A stretch of 64,000 nt of DNA from the NCBI RefSeq assembly GCF_008107685.1, contig NZ_VIRF01000058.1, positions 62,001 through 126,000 of the forward strand, in the 5' to 3' direction. This DNA comes from Novosphingobium sp. BW1. GTDB taxonomy: Bacteria > Pseudomonadota > Alphaproteobacteria > Sphingomonadales > Sphingomonadaceae. The position numbers and the translations under genes are program-made. Below are positions 25,535 through 34,811 of the stretch, in pieces. The notes beneath the pieces are model-generated. The model worked only from the letters and a program-made list of their open reading frames with translations, was not told the DNA's origin and ran no database searches. Within the stretch, counting starts at the first letter, position 1, and each line of letters opens with the position of its first letter.

Positions 25535-27223
25535 TTGAAGCATGTTCTGGTGTTATGCAGCGCAGTCCTGTGCGCCCTGATCCTGGCGATCATGGGGACT
25601 ACGCCTCCATCACCGCGCGGACGGGATACGCCCGCCGAAGCTTTCTCGGCCGAGAGGGCCATGGCGCATGTCGATCGGATCGCCCGCAGGCCGCACCCCA
25701 GCGGTTCCGCCGAAATCGCGCAGGTGCGTGGCTGGCTGAGCGCGCAGCTGCGCGCTCAGGGGCTAGCCGTGCGTAAACAGGCAGGCGCGTTTGACGATCT
25801 GGGGCGCAAACATCTCAACGCGAGGGGGGGACTGGAGAGAGCAGAAATCCCGCTCGTCAATGTCATCGCGCAGCTTCCCGGGCGCGATCCCTCGCTGCCG
25901 GGGGTGGCATTGATGGCGCATTACGACAGCGTTGAAGGCTCGCCCGGCGCGGCGGATGACGGGGCCGGGGTGGCCACGATCCTTGAAACCGTGCGAGCTC
26001 TGAAGGCAGGGCCTGTTCCAGCGCGTGCCCTTTACGTTCTTCTCACCGATGGTGAAGAGGCCGGGCTTCGCGGAGCCAGGATGTTCTTTGAAGCCGCGCC
26101 CGAGGCCGAGCGGATCGGTGCGATCATCAACCTTGAGGCGCGCGGAGGCGGGGGCGTTACCCGCATGTTCCAGACCTCGCGGGACAACGGCGAAGTGGCG
26201 CGTCTCTGGGGGCAGAGTGCAAGGCACCCGGGCGGAGATTCCCTGTCCACATTCATCTATGCCTTCTTGCCCAACGACACCGATCTTACGCTTGCTCTCG
26301 AGCGCGACTACGCGGCCTGGAACTTCGCCTTCATCGGGCGGCCTGAGCTCTACCATTCGCCCCAGGCCACACCGGCCAATCTGGACCGGGGCGCGCTCCA
26401 GCAGATGGGCGACCAGACGCTGGGCCTGACGCGGGCGCTGCTGGGGCCGGAAGCTTTGCCCAGGGCTGCACCCGGCCGGGTTTTCTTCGATGTCTTTGGC
26501 CTCTTCGTGCTCGACTATGCGCCAGTGTGGGGCTGGGTCATGCTGGCCCTTGCTGTGGCAGGCGGCGGGCTGGCGCTTGCGGGGCGGGTCGAGGGGCGCG
26601 CGGCGCTGAGCGGTCTGGTGCGGATGCTGGTGCTGTTAGTCGGATCGGCGCTGGTTTTCACCGGCCTCAACATGCTCTCGGTTTCGGGCGAGGGGGCGAA
26701 CTATTATGACAGACTGGCCGCGATTTCCCGCCTTCAGGCCATGGTCGGCTTGGCCGCCGTGGCGCTGGCCGTGGCGACATTTGGTCGCAAGCCCCGAGGC
26801 GTGAGCGGGGAGATCGGTGCAATGATGCCGATCCTGCTGCTGGGATGCGTGGCACAGGTGCTCGTGCCGGTGGCGGCCTATCCCCTGACGATCCCGCTCA
26901 TGCTGACGGGGCTCGCGGCCGGCCTGCGGCGTTTCGTCCCTGCTGGCCTTGGGCTGGTGGTGGACGGCGTGGTGGCGGCCGTGAGCCTGGGATACGGCCT
27001 GACGCTGGGCTTCCTGCTGATGCAGGGCGTGGGGCCGGATATGCCCGGCACGGTGGCACTGCCGCTGGGGGTGGCGGTGATGACCTTGCTTCCTTTACGT
27101 CCGCAGCCGCTTTCGCGCGGAACTCTGGCCATTTGCGTGACCTGCCTGCTTACAGCGGCGGTGGTGGTGGCCGCCTGGGTGCGTTTCGATGACATGGCCG
27201 CGACGATTGCAACCTATTCCTAG
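25535..27223 (+). CDS. M28-family metallopeptidase with C-terminal membrane domain
   Basis: An N-terminal signal/anchor helix is followed by a Zn aminopeptidase domain: VALMAHYDSVEGSPGAADDGAG supplies the first ligands, LLTDGEEAGLRGA the catalytic Glu pair, and IINLEARGGGG the next ligand region. The C-terminal half (about residues 315-560) is a series of eight or so hydrophobic helices. This architecture is common among sphingomonad M28 exopeptidases and places the peptidase domain on the periplasmic side. Translation starts at a TTG (25535) with AGGGGAG nine bases upstream; no ATG is suitably placed. It ends 28 bases before the dnaE2 LexA box. Confidence 0.87.
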   Translation: MKHVLVLCSAVLCALILAIMGTTPPSPRGRDTPAEAFSAERAMAHVDRIARRPHPSGSAEIAQVRGWLSAQLRAQGLAVRKQAGAFDDLGRKHLNARGGLERAEIPLVNVIAQLPGRDPSLPGVALMAHYDSVEGSPGAADDGAGVATILETVRALKAGPVPARALYVLLTDGEEAGLRGARMFFEAAPEAERIGAIINLEARGGGGVTRMFQTSRDNGEVARLWGQSARHPGGDSLSTFIYAFLPNDTDLTLALERDYAAWNFAFIGRPELYHSPQATPANLDRGALQQMGDQTLGLTRALLGPEALPRAAPGRVFFDVFGLFVLDYAPVWGWVMLALAVAGGGLALAGRVEGRAALSGLVRMLVLLVGSALVFTGLNMLSVSGEGANYYDRLAAISRLQAMVGLAAVALAVATFGRKPRGVSGEIGAMMPILLLGCVAQVLVPVAAYPLTIPLMLTGLAAGLRRFVPAGLGLVVDGVVAAVSLGYGLTLGFLLMQGVGPDMPGTVALPLGVAVMTLLPLRPQPLSRGTLAICVTCLLTAAVVVAAWVRFDDMAATIATYS

Positions 27224-27250
27224 GCTCAGGGCTGGCGCGCGGGTAAAAGA

Positions 27251-27265
27251 GAACATATAAGGAAC
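27251..27265 (+). promoter_or_regulatory. LexA (SOS) box upstream of dnaE2
   Basis: GAAC-ATATAAG-GAAC matches the alphaproteobacterial LexA consensus and ends 32 bases before the dnaE2 ATG. As at imuA, a GTTC follows shortly after (27270-27273), forming the dyad GGAACATTTGTTCC with the second half-site. Confidence 0.9.
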
Positions 27266-27297
27266 ATTTGTTCCTTTCGTGATTCCCTTTGTTCGCC

Positions 27298-30200
27298 ATG
27301 CCCGAAGCTTCGCTGACGCCTGATCGCCGCCGTGTGACTGTCGACCCTGATAGCGTGGAGCCGCCTGCGCGCAGTTCCTTTGTGGAGCTGGGGCTGGTGA
27401 GCTGCTTCTCGTTCCTGCGCGGGGCTTCGGATGCGGTGAGCCTGGTCGAGACGGCGTATGAGCTGGGCTACGATGCCATCGGCATCGCCGACGTGAACTC
27501 GATGGCGGGCGTGGTGCGCATCCACGCCGAGGCGTACGTGCTCAAGCTGCGCCCCGTCATCGGGTGCCGGATCGAGACCGTCGAGGGGCTGACTTTCCTC
27601 GCCTATCCGCAGGACCGCGTGGCCTACGGACAGCTCTGCGCGCTGATTTCGGCAGGGCGCATGGGGACGCTGGATGGGGAATGGCAGGACAAGGACGTGT
27701 GCGAGATTTCGCTGGCGATGCTGGCTGCACGGGGGGAGGGTGTCCACCTCGTGCTGGTCCCGCCGCGCGATCTGGACGAGCGCTTCACAATCACCGTGGA
27801 GAGTAACGTGGTTGCCTTCGCGGGGGAGGGCGAGGCGGCACCTGTCGTCCACGAACGGACAGGCACGCTTTCCCAGCTGCTGCCCGACCTTGCCGCCCGT
27901 CTTCCCGGGCTAGGCCATATCGCCGCGTGCTATCTCCATGTCGGCGATGATGTGGCACGGATTACGCAGCTTGATGCGATGGCGCGAGGGGCTGGGCTTT
28001 CGCTGCTCGCCACCAACGACGTGCTCTACCATGCGCCGGACCGCCGTCCGCTCCACGACGTGATGACGGCGATCCGCCACAGGACCACCGTGGCGCGCGC
28101 CGGATTAGCGCTGGAGCCCAATGGCGAGCGGCACCTGAAGTCTCCGGCCGAGATGGAGCGGCTCTTCGCGCGCTGGCCCCACGCGATCCATGCCGCGCGC
28201 GAACTGGCCGATGCCTGCACCTTCAGCCTGGAGGAACTGCAGTACGAGTATCCCGAAGAGATCTGCCCTGGCGGGCGCGATCCGCAGGCGCAGCTTGAGC
28301 TTCTGACCTGGGAAGGCGCGGCGCGGCGCTACCCCGAAGGCACGCCCGAGGCGGTCGAGGCCACGTTGCACCGCGAGCTTGCGTTGATCGGCAAGATGGG
28401 GCTGGCGCGCTATTTCCTGACGATCAAGGACATCGTCGACTTCGCACGCGGGCAGGTCCCGCCGATCCTATGCCAGGGGCGTGGCTCGGCGGCCAATTCG
28501 GCGGTCTGCTATTGTCTCGAGATCACCGCGGTCGATCCGGCCAAGCACGCGCTGCTCTTTGACCGTTTCATCTCCGAGGAGCGCAAGGAGCCGCCCGACA
28601 TCGACGTCGACTTCGAGCACGAGCGGCGCGAGGAGGTGATCCAGTACATCTACAAACGCTACGGCCGCCATCGCGCGGGGCTGTGCGCCACGGTCATCCA
28701 CTACCGCCCGCGCATGGCGATCCGCGAGGTGGGCAAGGCGATGGGCCTCACCGAGGACGTGACAAGCGCGCTCGCGCGCACTGTTTGGGGTGGCTACGGC
28801 AAGGAGATAGGCGAAAAACACGTTAATGAGACGGGCATGGACCTCACCGATCCACACTTGCGTCGTGTTATCAAGTTGACGGAGCAAATGATTGGTATAC
28901 CAAGGCATTTGTCTCAGCATGTCGGCGGGTTCATTCTCACCCAGGGGGCGCTGAGCGAAACCGTGCCGATCGGCAACGGGGCCATGGCGGACCGTTCCTT
29001 CATCGAGTGGGACAAGGACGACATCGACGCGCTGGGCATTCTCAAGGTGGATGTCCTGGCGCTCGGTATGCTGACCTGCATCCGCAAGTGCCTCGATCTG
29101 CTGGGGGCGCACCATGGCCGTAACCTGACGCTGGCCACGGTCCCGCGCGAGGACCCGGAGACCTATGCGATGCTGCGCAAGGGAGATTCGCTGGGCGTGT
29201 TCCAGGTAGAGAGCCGCGCGCAGATGAATATGCTCCCGCGCCTGCGCCCGCGCGAATTCTACGATCTTGTCATCCAGGTGGCCATCGTACGCCCCGGCCC
29301 CATCCAGGGCGACATGGTTCACCCCTACCTCAAGCGGCGACGCGGCGAGGAGGCGGTGGCGATCCCCGCGCCCGCGCCGGAGCATGGCCCCCCGGACGAG
29401 TTGACCAGTATTCTTGCGCGTACGCTCGGCGTGCCGATCTTCCAGGAGCAGGCCATGAAGATCGCGCTTGATGCCGCAAAGTTTTCCAGCGCCGAGGCGA
29501 ACCGCTTGCGCAAGGCGATGGCGACCTTCCGCTCGCGCGGGATGGTCGATGAATTGCAGGACATGATGGTCGGGCGGATGATCGCGCGCGGCTACGATCC
29601 CGACTTCGCCGAGCGCTGCTTCAACCAGATCAAGGGCTTTGGCGAATATGGTTTTCCCGAAAGCCATGCGGCGAGCTTTGCGCACCTTGTCTATGTGTCG
29701 AGTTGGCTCAAGTGCCATTTCCCGGCCGCCTTTGCTGCCGCGCTCCTTAATTCGCAGCCCATGGGCTTCTACGCGCCCGCGCAGATCGTGCGCGATGCGC
29801 GTGAGCACGGGGTGGAGGTGCGTACCGTCGATGTGAACCACTCGCACTGGGACTGCACGCTGGAGGGCTCTCCGAGGGACGGTGGACGTGTCGCGCTGCG
29901 GCTGGGGTTGCGGCAGATCGATGGTTTTCCCGAACACGCCGCAGCCAAGCTGGTGGCCGCGCGCTCGGCGGGCGGGGCCTTCGCCGACGTTGCAGCTCTG
30001 CGCGAGCGGGCGCATCTCGGGCCAGCCCTGGTCGAAAAGCTGGCCTCGGCGGATGCCTTTTCCTCGCTGTCCCTGCCGCGCCGCCAGGCCTTGTGGGAGG
30101 CGCGCAGCCTGATCGCAGCGCCTGACCTTCCGCTCTTCGCGGCGGCGGATGCCCGTGACGAGGGGGCCGAGACATCGCCCACACGCCTCCCGGGCATGCC

Positions 30201-30822
30201 TCTCAGCGAGGAAGTGGTCGCCGACTACCAGACCCAGCGCCTGAGCTTGAAAGCGCATCCCATGGCTTTCCTGAGGGCTTCCCTGGCCGAACGCGGTTTC
30301 GTGCGCTGCGCAGACCTGCGCGCGCGTAAGTTCCGCGCGATGGTCAAGGTCGCGGGCGTGGTCCTCATCCGCCAGCGTCCGGGAAGCGCCAAGGGCGTGT
30401 GCTTCATCACACTCGAGGACGAGACGGGCGTGGCCAATATCGTGGTCTGGCCTGACCTCATGGAGAAGCAGCGCCGCGTGATCATGGGCGCGCGCGTCAT
30501 GGAAGTGCGCGGGCGGGTGGAATACGACGATGAGGTGATCCACGTGATTGGCGCGCATCTCACCGACGCCACGCAGGACCTGCACCGATTGTCCGAGGAC
30601 CTTCTGCCGGCCTCTCCGGCGCGCGCCGATCACGTGACCAACCCGCTGCCGAGCCGCGCCGAGCAGATGAGCGATGCCGGAGCTCGGGGCGGCGAGGAGG
30701 GGGAGGCCTTCGCGCCGGTCGAACCCTGGCGGGCACCGGGGCCGGGCAATCGCGATTGCGGCTACCATCGCAGCCACCCGCGCGATGTTCGCGTGATTCC
30801 CAAGTCACGCGACTTTCATTGA
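27298..30822 (+). CDS. dnaE2: Error-prone DNA polymerase DnaE2
   Basis: It is the C-family polymerase of the SOS mutasome, 1174 residues. The N-terminal PHP domain begins ELGLVSCFSFLRGASDAVSLVETA, with the degenerate metal site usual for DnaE2. The polymerase active site has PPDIDVDF (Asp436 and Asp438) and the third Asp in LKVDVLALG (Asp585). A helix-hairpin-helix region follows, then an OB domain (GVVLIRQRPGSAKGVCFITLEDETG) and the diagnostic DnaE2 ending HPRDVRVIPKSRDFH. An in-frame TTG at 27289 is a less likely start. It is under its own LexA box. A segment at about 28810-28925 uses AT-rich codons (ATA, AGG, TTG) unlike its surroundings. Confidence 0.96.
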   Translation: MPEASLTPDRRRVTVDPDSVEPPARSSFVELGLVSCFSFLRGASDAVSLVETAYELGYDAIGIADVNSMAGVVRIHAEAYVLKLRPVIGCRIETVEGLTFLAYPQDRVAYGQLCALISAGRMGTLDGEWQDKDVCEISLAMLAARGEGVHLVLVPPRDLDERFTITVESNVVAFAGEGEAAPVVHERTGTLSQLLPDLAARLPGLGHIAACYLHVGDDVARITQLDAMARGAGLSLLATNDVLYHAPDRRPLHDVMTAIRHRTTVARAGLALEPNGERHLKSPAEMERLFARWPHAIHAARELADACTFSLEELQYEYPEEICPGGRDPQAQLELLTWEGAARRYPEGTPEAVEATLHRELALIGKMGLARYFLTIKDIVDFARGQVPPILCQGRGSAANSAVCYCLEITAVDPAKHALLFDRFISEERKEPPDIDVDFEHERREEVIQYIYKRYGRHRAGLCATVIHYRPRMAIREVGKAMGLTEDVTSALARTVWGGYGKEIGEKHVNETGMDLTDPHLRRVIKLTEQMIGIPRHLSQHVGGFILTQGALSETVPIGNGAMADRSFIEWDKDDIDALGILKVDVLALGMLTCIRKCLDLLGAHHGRNLTLATVPREDPETYAMLRKGDSLGVFQVESRAQMNMLPRLRPREFYDLVIQVAIVRPGPIQGDMVHPYLKRRRGEEAVAIPAPAPEHGPPDELTSILARTLGVPIFQEQAMKIALDAAKFSSAEANRLRKAMATFRSRGMVDELQDMMVGRMIARGYDPDFAERCFNQIKGFGEYGFPESHAASFAHLVYVSSWLKCHFPAAFAAALLNSQPMGFYAPAQIVRDAREHGVEVRTVDVNHSHWDCTLEGSPRDGGRVALRLGLRQIDGFPEHAAAKLVAARSAGGAFADVAALRERAHLGPALVEKLASADAFSSLSLPRRQALWEARSLIAAPDLPLFAAADARDEGAETSPTRLPGMPLSEEVVADYQTQRLSLKAHPMAFLRASLAERGFVRCADLRARKFRAMVKVAGVVLIRQRPGSAKGVCFITLEDETGVANIVVWPDLMEKQRRVIMGARVMEVRGRVEYDDEVIHVIGAHLTDATQDLHRLSEDLLPASPARADHVTNPLPSRAEQMSDAGARGGEEGEAFAPVEPWRAPGPGNRDCGYHRSHPRDVRVIPKSRDFH

Positions 30823-30907
30823 ATTTCTCTATCATTCTCTATGTATTTGCTGACGTTGACCACTTGGTCGCATGTCTAGCCAGGAAACTGAAGGAGGAGA
30901 TTGCGAC

Positions 30908-31108
30908 GTGGCGCTGATCAAGGCGTTCTTTCCGGCCTCACTGCTGACCTGGGGCGTGGCCGGTATCCGGGGCTCGCAGGGCATGCGCGGCGGCGTGCTC
31001 CTGCTCGAGCGCGCGTTGATCGACGGCCATGTCTTCTTCTGGTCCTGGCCGCTGTTCTTCGTGGCGACCGGCTTGTGCTGGTTCCTAGTCGCCATGCTGA
31101 CCGACTGA
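30908..31108 (+). CDS. Small two-helix membrane protein
   Basis: The 66-residue product starts at a GTG with AGGAGG ten bases upstream; an ATG at 30872 in the same frame lacks such a site. It contains two hydrophobic segments (FFPASLLTWGVAGI and FFWSWPLFFVATGLCWFLVAML), so it should sit in the inner membrane. It has the same direction as the extensin-like gene 61 bases on. No family is recognised. Confidence 0.6.
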   Translation: MALIKAFFPASLLTWGVAGIRGSQGMRGGVLLLERALIDGHVFFWSWPLFFVATGLCWFLVAMLTD

Positions 31109-31169
31109 GAGAGCCGCCCAACGGGGCCGTGGGTGGGAGCAAAGCGGCGCGACAAGGCTTGTAAGGGCC

Positions 31170-31904
31170 ATGCTCTCATTTCTTGGCCGCCTGCCTCTTG
31201 ACCGGATTGCCCTAGTTCTCCTGGCGCTGGTGTGCCTTGTGGCGGCCGGGCTGACCTGGCTTGCCGATCACCCCGAACACGATCCACGCTCGCCGCTGAC
31301 GCTTGACCAGCCCGAGGGTTGGGCCACCGGACTCAAGCTCGCGGCGCTGCGTGACGACCCCAAGACATGTGCCGTCTTTCTGGAGCGCAGCGCCATCAGT
31401 CCTGAAATCTTGCCTGCAACCGGCGATGGCGCGTGTCGGCGCGAGGATCGTCAGCAACTCGCCTCGGCGTCTGCTTTAGGCTTTGGCCTGAGCCCCTCCA
31501 CAGCGCAGACGACCTGCGCGGTGGATGCGGCCTTTGCGCGCTGGCTGCGCCATGGCATCGAGCCGGCGGCGCGCACGCACCTGGGGCAGGGTGTTGCCCG
31601 GATCGAGCACCTGGGCACGTACAACTGCCGCAGGATCGGCGGCGGCGAGGAGGGGAACTGGAGCGAGCACGCCACCGGAAATGCCATCGACATCGCGGGC
31701 TTCGTGCTGGAGGACGGTACGCGCGTCAGCGTGCTTAACGACTGGAACGGGGATGCTGGCAAGGGCGCTTTCCTCCACGCCGTGCGCGATGCCGCCTGCG
31801 GGCCTTTCTCGACCGTGCTGTCACCCGACTACAACGCCGCGCACGCCAATCACCTGCATCTCGACCAGGCGCCGCGCACGATGGGGTACACGGCCTGCCG
31901 TTAG
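31170..31904 (+). CDS. Extensin-like family protein
   Basis: The 244-residue protein has an N-terminal membrane anchor (RIALVLLALVCLVAAGLTWLA) and an extensin-like C-terminal domain. Recognisable features are RIEHLGTYNCRR, the HAxGxAxDI motif as SEHATGNAIDIAGF, and DYNAAHANHLHLD. The His/Asp/His pattern resembles the LAS metallopeptidase site, so a periplasmic cell-wall peptidase role is plausible but unproven for the family. Several cysteines (CAVFL, CRRED, CAVDA, NCRR, ACGPF) probably form disulfides. Confidence 0.88.
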   Translation: MLSFLGRLPLDRIALVLLALVCLVAAGLTWLADHPEHDPRSPLTLDQPEGWATGLKLAALRDDPKTCAVFLERSAISPEILPATGDGACRREDRQQLASASALGFGLSPSTAQTTCAVDAAFARWLRHGIEPAARTHLGQGVARIEHLGTYNCRRIGGGEEGNWSEHATGNAIDIAGFVLEDGTRVSVLNDWNGDAGKGAFLHAVRDAACGPFSTVLSPDYNAAHANHLHLDQAPRTMGYTACR

Positions 31905-31974
31905 GAGGCGGTGCCTGCGATGTGGTGGGGAGGGTGCTCTTGCGCACCCGGACCGGCTCTCTGGCCGGAAGAAG

Positions 31975-32050
31975 TGGTGACCCCTACGGGACTCGAACCC
32001 GTGTTTCAGCCGTGAAAGGGCCGCGTCCTAGACCGCTAGACGAAGGGGCC
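31975..32050 (-). tRNA. tRNA-Glu (anticodon TTC), array copy 3 in transcription order
   Basis: Reading the minus strand, GGCCCCT pairs with AGGGGTC, the anticodon loop is CTTTCAC (TTC), the T loop is TTCGAGT, and the CCA end is encoded at 31977-31975. It is identical to the copy at 32197-32272. Confidence 0.96.
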
Positions 32051-32081
32051 ACGAAGGCCATGTAAGGCGTTTCAAAAAGCT

Positions 32082-32157
32082 TGGTGACCCCTACGGGACT
32101 CGAACCCGTGTTTCAGCCGTGAGAGGGCCGCGTCCTAGACCGCTAGACGAAGGGGCC
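32082..32157 (-). tRNA. tRNA-Glu (anticodon CTC), middle array copy
   Basis: It is identical to its two neighbours except for one base at 32123, which changes anticodon position 34 so that the loop reads CTCTCAC. This gives a CTC anticodon that reads GAG only. CCA is encoded. It is separated from the neighbours by 31 and 39 bases. Confidence 0.95.
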
Positions 32158-32196
32158 GTTAAGCCATTTTGAAACCTGCCTGGCCCAGCACCGAAA

Positions 32197-32272
32197 TGGT
32201 GACCCCTACGGGACTCGAACCCGTGTTTCAGCCGTGAAAGGGCCGCGTCCTAGACCGCTAGACGAAGGGGCC
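32197..32272 (-). tRNA. tRNA-Glu (anticodon TTC), first array copy in transcription order
   Basis: It has the same fold and sequence as the copy at 31975-32050, with TTC anticodon and encoded CCA. The three genes run in tandem downstream of recJ on the same strand. Confidence 0.96.
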
Positions 32273-32378
32273 AAACCGTGCTGCGCCGGTGGCAGGACCG
32301 CGCCTCTAGCGGGGGTCCCATGAACGGTCAACCCCTATCGTTGGCGAAAAATGAAATTCCTGCAAAAATTCTTGAAAC

Positions 32379-34175
32379 TCAGTCGGCAAAGGCGGCGTCT
32401 TCGATGTGCAGTTCGGCCTGGGGGCGGGGGCCCCAGTCGTCGATCTTGGTCCGTCCGGCGAGCCACAGGCGGCGTCCCTCGCTGCCGTGGAGGAGGGCTT
32501 GGCCCATGTCGGTCTCGGCGGCGCGGAAGGCCATGGCCTTGAAACGCCCACCATCCTGGCCGCCCACGATCAGGCGCACGTGGTCCTTGCCAACAATGTC
32601 GGCCTTGAACACGCGCACCGGCCCCACGGCCACGCGCGGACCCGGCCAACCCATCCCGTAAGGGCCTGCGCCGTCAAGTGTTTCGACCAGGTCGGGCGTA
32701 AGCCCGCCCGGCGAAAGCGCCAGGTCGAGGCGAATCGCCTGGCTGGCGCCGGCGCGCGCGACATCGCCGGCCAGCCTGTCGTCGAGCCAGTCGGACAGGG
32801 CATCCAGCTTGTCAGGCGCAATGGTGAGACCGCAGGCCATCGCGTGGCCGCCGCCCGCCACCAATAGGCCCGCCTCCCGCGCCGCAATGATCGCAGCGCC
32901 CAGGTCCACGCCCGCGATCGAGCGGCCCGACCCCTTGCCATTGCCCGCTTCGTCGGCCTCGAGAGCGATGACAAGGGCAGGCTTGCCGGTCTTCTCCTTG
33001 ATGCGTCCAGCGACGATGCCGATGACACCTGGGTGCCAGCCTGCGCCGGCCAGGACGAGGACCGAGCGGTTGTCCTGGCGGGCCAACTGCTCCTCGGCAG
33101 CCTCCTGCACGGCCTGCTCGATCGCGCGGCGCTCGTCGTTGAGGTGCGAGAGCTGGGCCGCGATCTGCTCGGCCTCGTGCGGGTCGGTGGTGGTGAGAAG
33201 GCGCACGCCCAGCGTCGATTCGCCCACGCGTCCCCCGGCGTTGATGCGCGGCCCCAACGCAAAGCCGAGGTCCGAGCAGGTGGGCGCGCGGCTGAGGCGG
33301 CTGGCGTCGATCAGCGCGGACATGCCGACGTGCTCGCGCTTGGCCATGACCTTGAGCCCTTGGGCGACGAGCGCGCGGTTGAGGCCGTGGAGCGAGGCAA
33401 CGTCCGCCACGGTCCCCAGGGCGACGAGATCGAGCAGGGCGAAGAGATCGGGTTCGCGCCTCTCCTTGAAATAGCCGCGTGCGCGCAGCGTGCGCACGGT
33501 TGCGATGGCCAGGAGGAAGGCGACGCCCACCGCAGCCAGATTGCCGTGCGATGCGGCAAGGTCGCTTTCGTCCAGCCGGTTGGGATTGACCAGAGCCACC
33601 GTTCTGGGAAGCTCGGGCGAGCACTTGTGGTGGTCGACCACGACGACATCGAGCCCGGCCTCCTTCGCCATCGCCAGCGCCTCGTGCGCCATGGCCCCGC
33701 AGTCGACCGTGACGACGAGATCGGAGCCTTCCTTGCCCAGACGCACCAGCGCCTCGCCCGAAGGGCCGTAGCCTTCGAGCAGGCGGTCGGGGATGTAGTA
33801 CCGCGCCTCGATTCCCAAGCGGCGCAGCAGCAGGATCAGCAGCGCCGCGCTGGTTGCGCCATCGACGTCGTAGTCGCCGTAGACGGTGATCGCCTCGCGC
33901 TTTTCGACGGCATCGGCCAGGCGCGCGGCGGCCACGTCCATGTCCTGGAACTCGGAAGGGTCGGGCAGGAAGGCGCGCAGCGAGGGATTGCGGTGGCGGT
34001 CAAGATCGCTGCGATCGACACCGCGTGAAAGAAGGAGCTGGGTAACGATGTCGTCCTCCAGCCCGCCGGGGCTTCCGAAGCCTTGTGAGATGTCCATGTT
34101 TCCCCCCCGCCAGAGCCAGGACTTGCCGGTGAGGGAGCGCTCGATGCCGAAAACGGTTGAAGGTCGCGAAGCCAT
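32379..34175 (-). CDS. recJ: Single-stranded-DNA-specific exonuclease RecJ
   Basis: RecJ is the 5'-3' ssDNA exonuclease used in recombination and mismatch/base excision repair. The 598-residue protein has the DHH-family motifs: ITVYGDYDVDGATSAALL (motif I), VVTVDCGAMAHEAL, VVVDHHKC (the DHH motif), the DHHA1 region with GWHPGVIGIVAGRIKEK and the glycine-rich VAGGGHAMACGLT. A C-terminal OB-like domain follows. The ATG at 34175 is chosen because the 22 codons upstream do not look like RecJ. It is divergent from the flavodoxin-like gene and upstream of the tRNA-Glu array. Confidence 0.95.
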   Translation of the reverse strand: MASRPSTVFGIERSLTGKSWLWRGGNMDISQGFGSPGGLEDDIVTQLLLSRGVDRSDLDRHRNPSLRAFLPDPSEFQDMDVAAARLADAVEKREAITVYGDYDVDGATSAALLILLLRRLGIEARYYIPDRLLEGYGPSGEALVRLGKEGSDLVVTVDCGAMAHEALAMAKEAGLDVVVVDHHKCSPELPRTVALVNPNRLDESDLAASHGNLAAVGVAFLLAIATVRTLRARGYFKERREPDLFALLDLVALGTVADVASLHGLNRALVAQGLKVMAKREHVGMSALIDASRLSRAPTCSDLGFALGPRINAGGRVGESTLGVRLLTTTDPHEAEQIAAQLSHLNDERRAIEQAVQEAAEEQLARQDNRSVLVLAGAGWHPGVIGIVAGRIKEKTGKPALVIALEADEAGNGKGSGRSIAGVDLGAAIIAAREAGLLVAGGGHAMACGLTIAPDKLDALSDWLDDRLAGDVARAGASQAIRLDLALSPGGLTPDLVETLDGAGPYGMGWPGPRVAVGPVRVFKADIVGKDHVRLIVGGQDGGRFKAMAFRAAETDMGQALLHGSEGRRLWLAGRTKIDDWGPRPQAELHIEDAAFAD

Positions 34176-34258
34176 GGCGCTGCGGTTACACGTACCGCGT
34201 GGCAACGGTAAAGAGCGTTCACGCCGCCAATACCCTAGCATGAGGAGTACACCCTGAA

Positions 34259-34753
34259 ATGAGCCATCTGGCGATCATCTGGCACAGCCGTACAGGGGCC
34301 GCGCGCGCGCTGTCGGAGGCGCTGGAAGAGGGCGCGCTGCGTGCCGGTGAGGAGGGCGGTGTGCGCCGTATCCGGGCGCGGGACGTGACGGCGGAAGATA
34401 TCCTGGAGGCGGGGGCCTATGTCTTCGTGTGCCCGGAGAACCTTGCCGGCATGACGGGCGAGATGAAGGAGATGTTTGACCAGGCCTACTATCCGGTGCT
34501 GGGCCGCATTGAGGGGCGGGGCTATGCGACAGTGATCGCGGCCGGCTCGGATGGTCATGGGGCGCAGGCCCAGATCGAGCGGATCGCCACGGGCTGGAGG
34601 CTGAAGCGTGTGGCAGAGAGAATGATCGTCAACCTGGGGGCCCAGACGTCCGAGGAAATCCTGGCGCTAAAGACGGTGCCGCAGGCCTCGCTTGCGGCAG
34701 CCCGGGAGATGGGCGAAGCGCTCACCACCGGGCTCGCCATGGGCGTCTTCTGA
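34259..34753 (+). CDS. Flavodoxin-like FMN-dependent protein
   Basis: The 164-residue product has a flavodoxin-type fold. The phosphate-binding loop is IIWHSRTGAARALSEAL at the N-terminus, and GAYVFVCPENLAGMTGEMKEMFDQAYYP matches the loop after the third strand in NAD(P)H-dependent FMN reductases. The third loop is VIAAGSDGHGAQAQIERI. Its partner is unknown. It stands between recJ and two uncharacterised genes in the same direction. Confidence 0.78.
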   Translation: MSHLAIIWHSRTGAARALSEALEEGALRAGEEGGVRRIRARDVTAEDILEAGAYVFVCPENLAGMTGEMKEMFDQAYYPVLGRIEGRGYATVIAAGSDGHGAQAQIERIATGWRLKRVAERMIVNLGAQTSEEILALKTVPQASLAAAREMGEALTTGLAMGVF

Positions 34754-34811
34754 CCCGTCCTGAAACGAAGGTACGCAAGAGACTCGACGAACGGGGGCCA
34801 GTTGTGGCCTA

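Noticed and set aside
28468..30777. A 769-codon open frame antisense to dnaE2
   Set aside because: High-GC shadow frame with no recognisable domain; dnaE2 motifs cover the same region.
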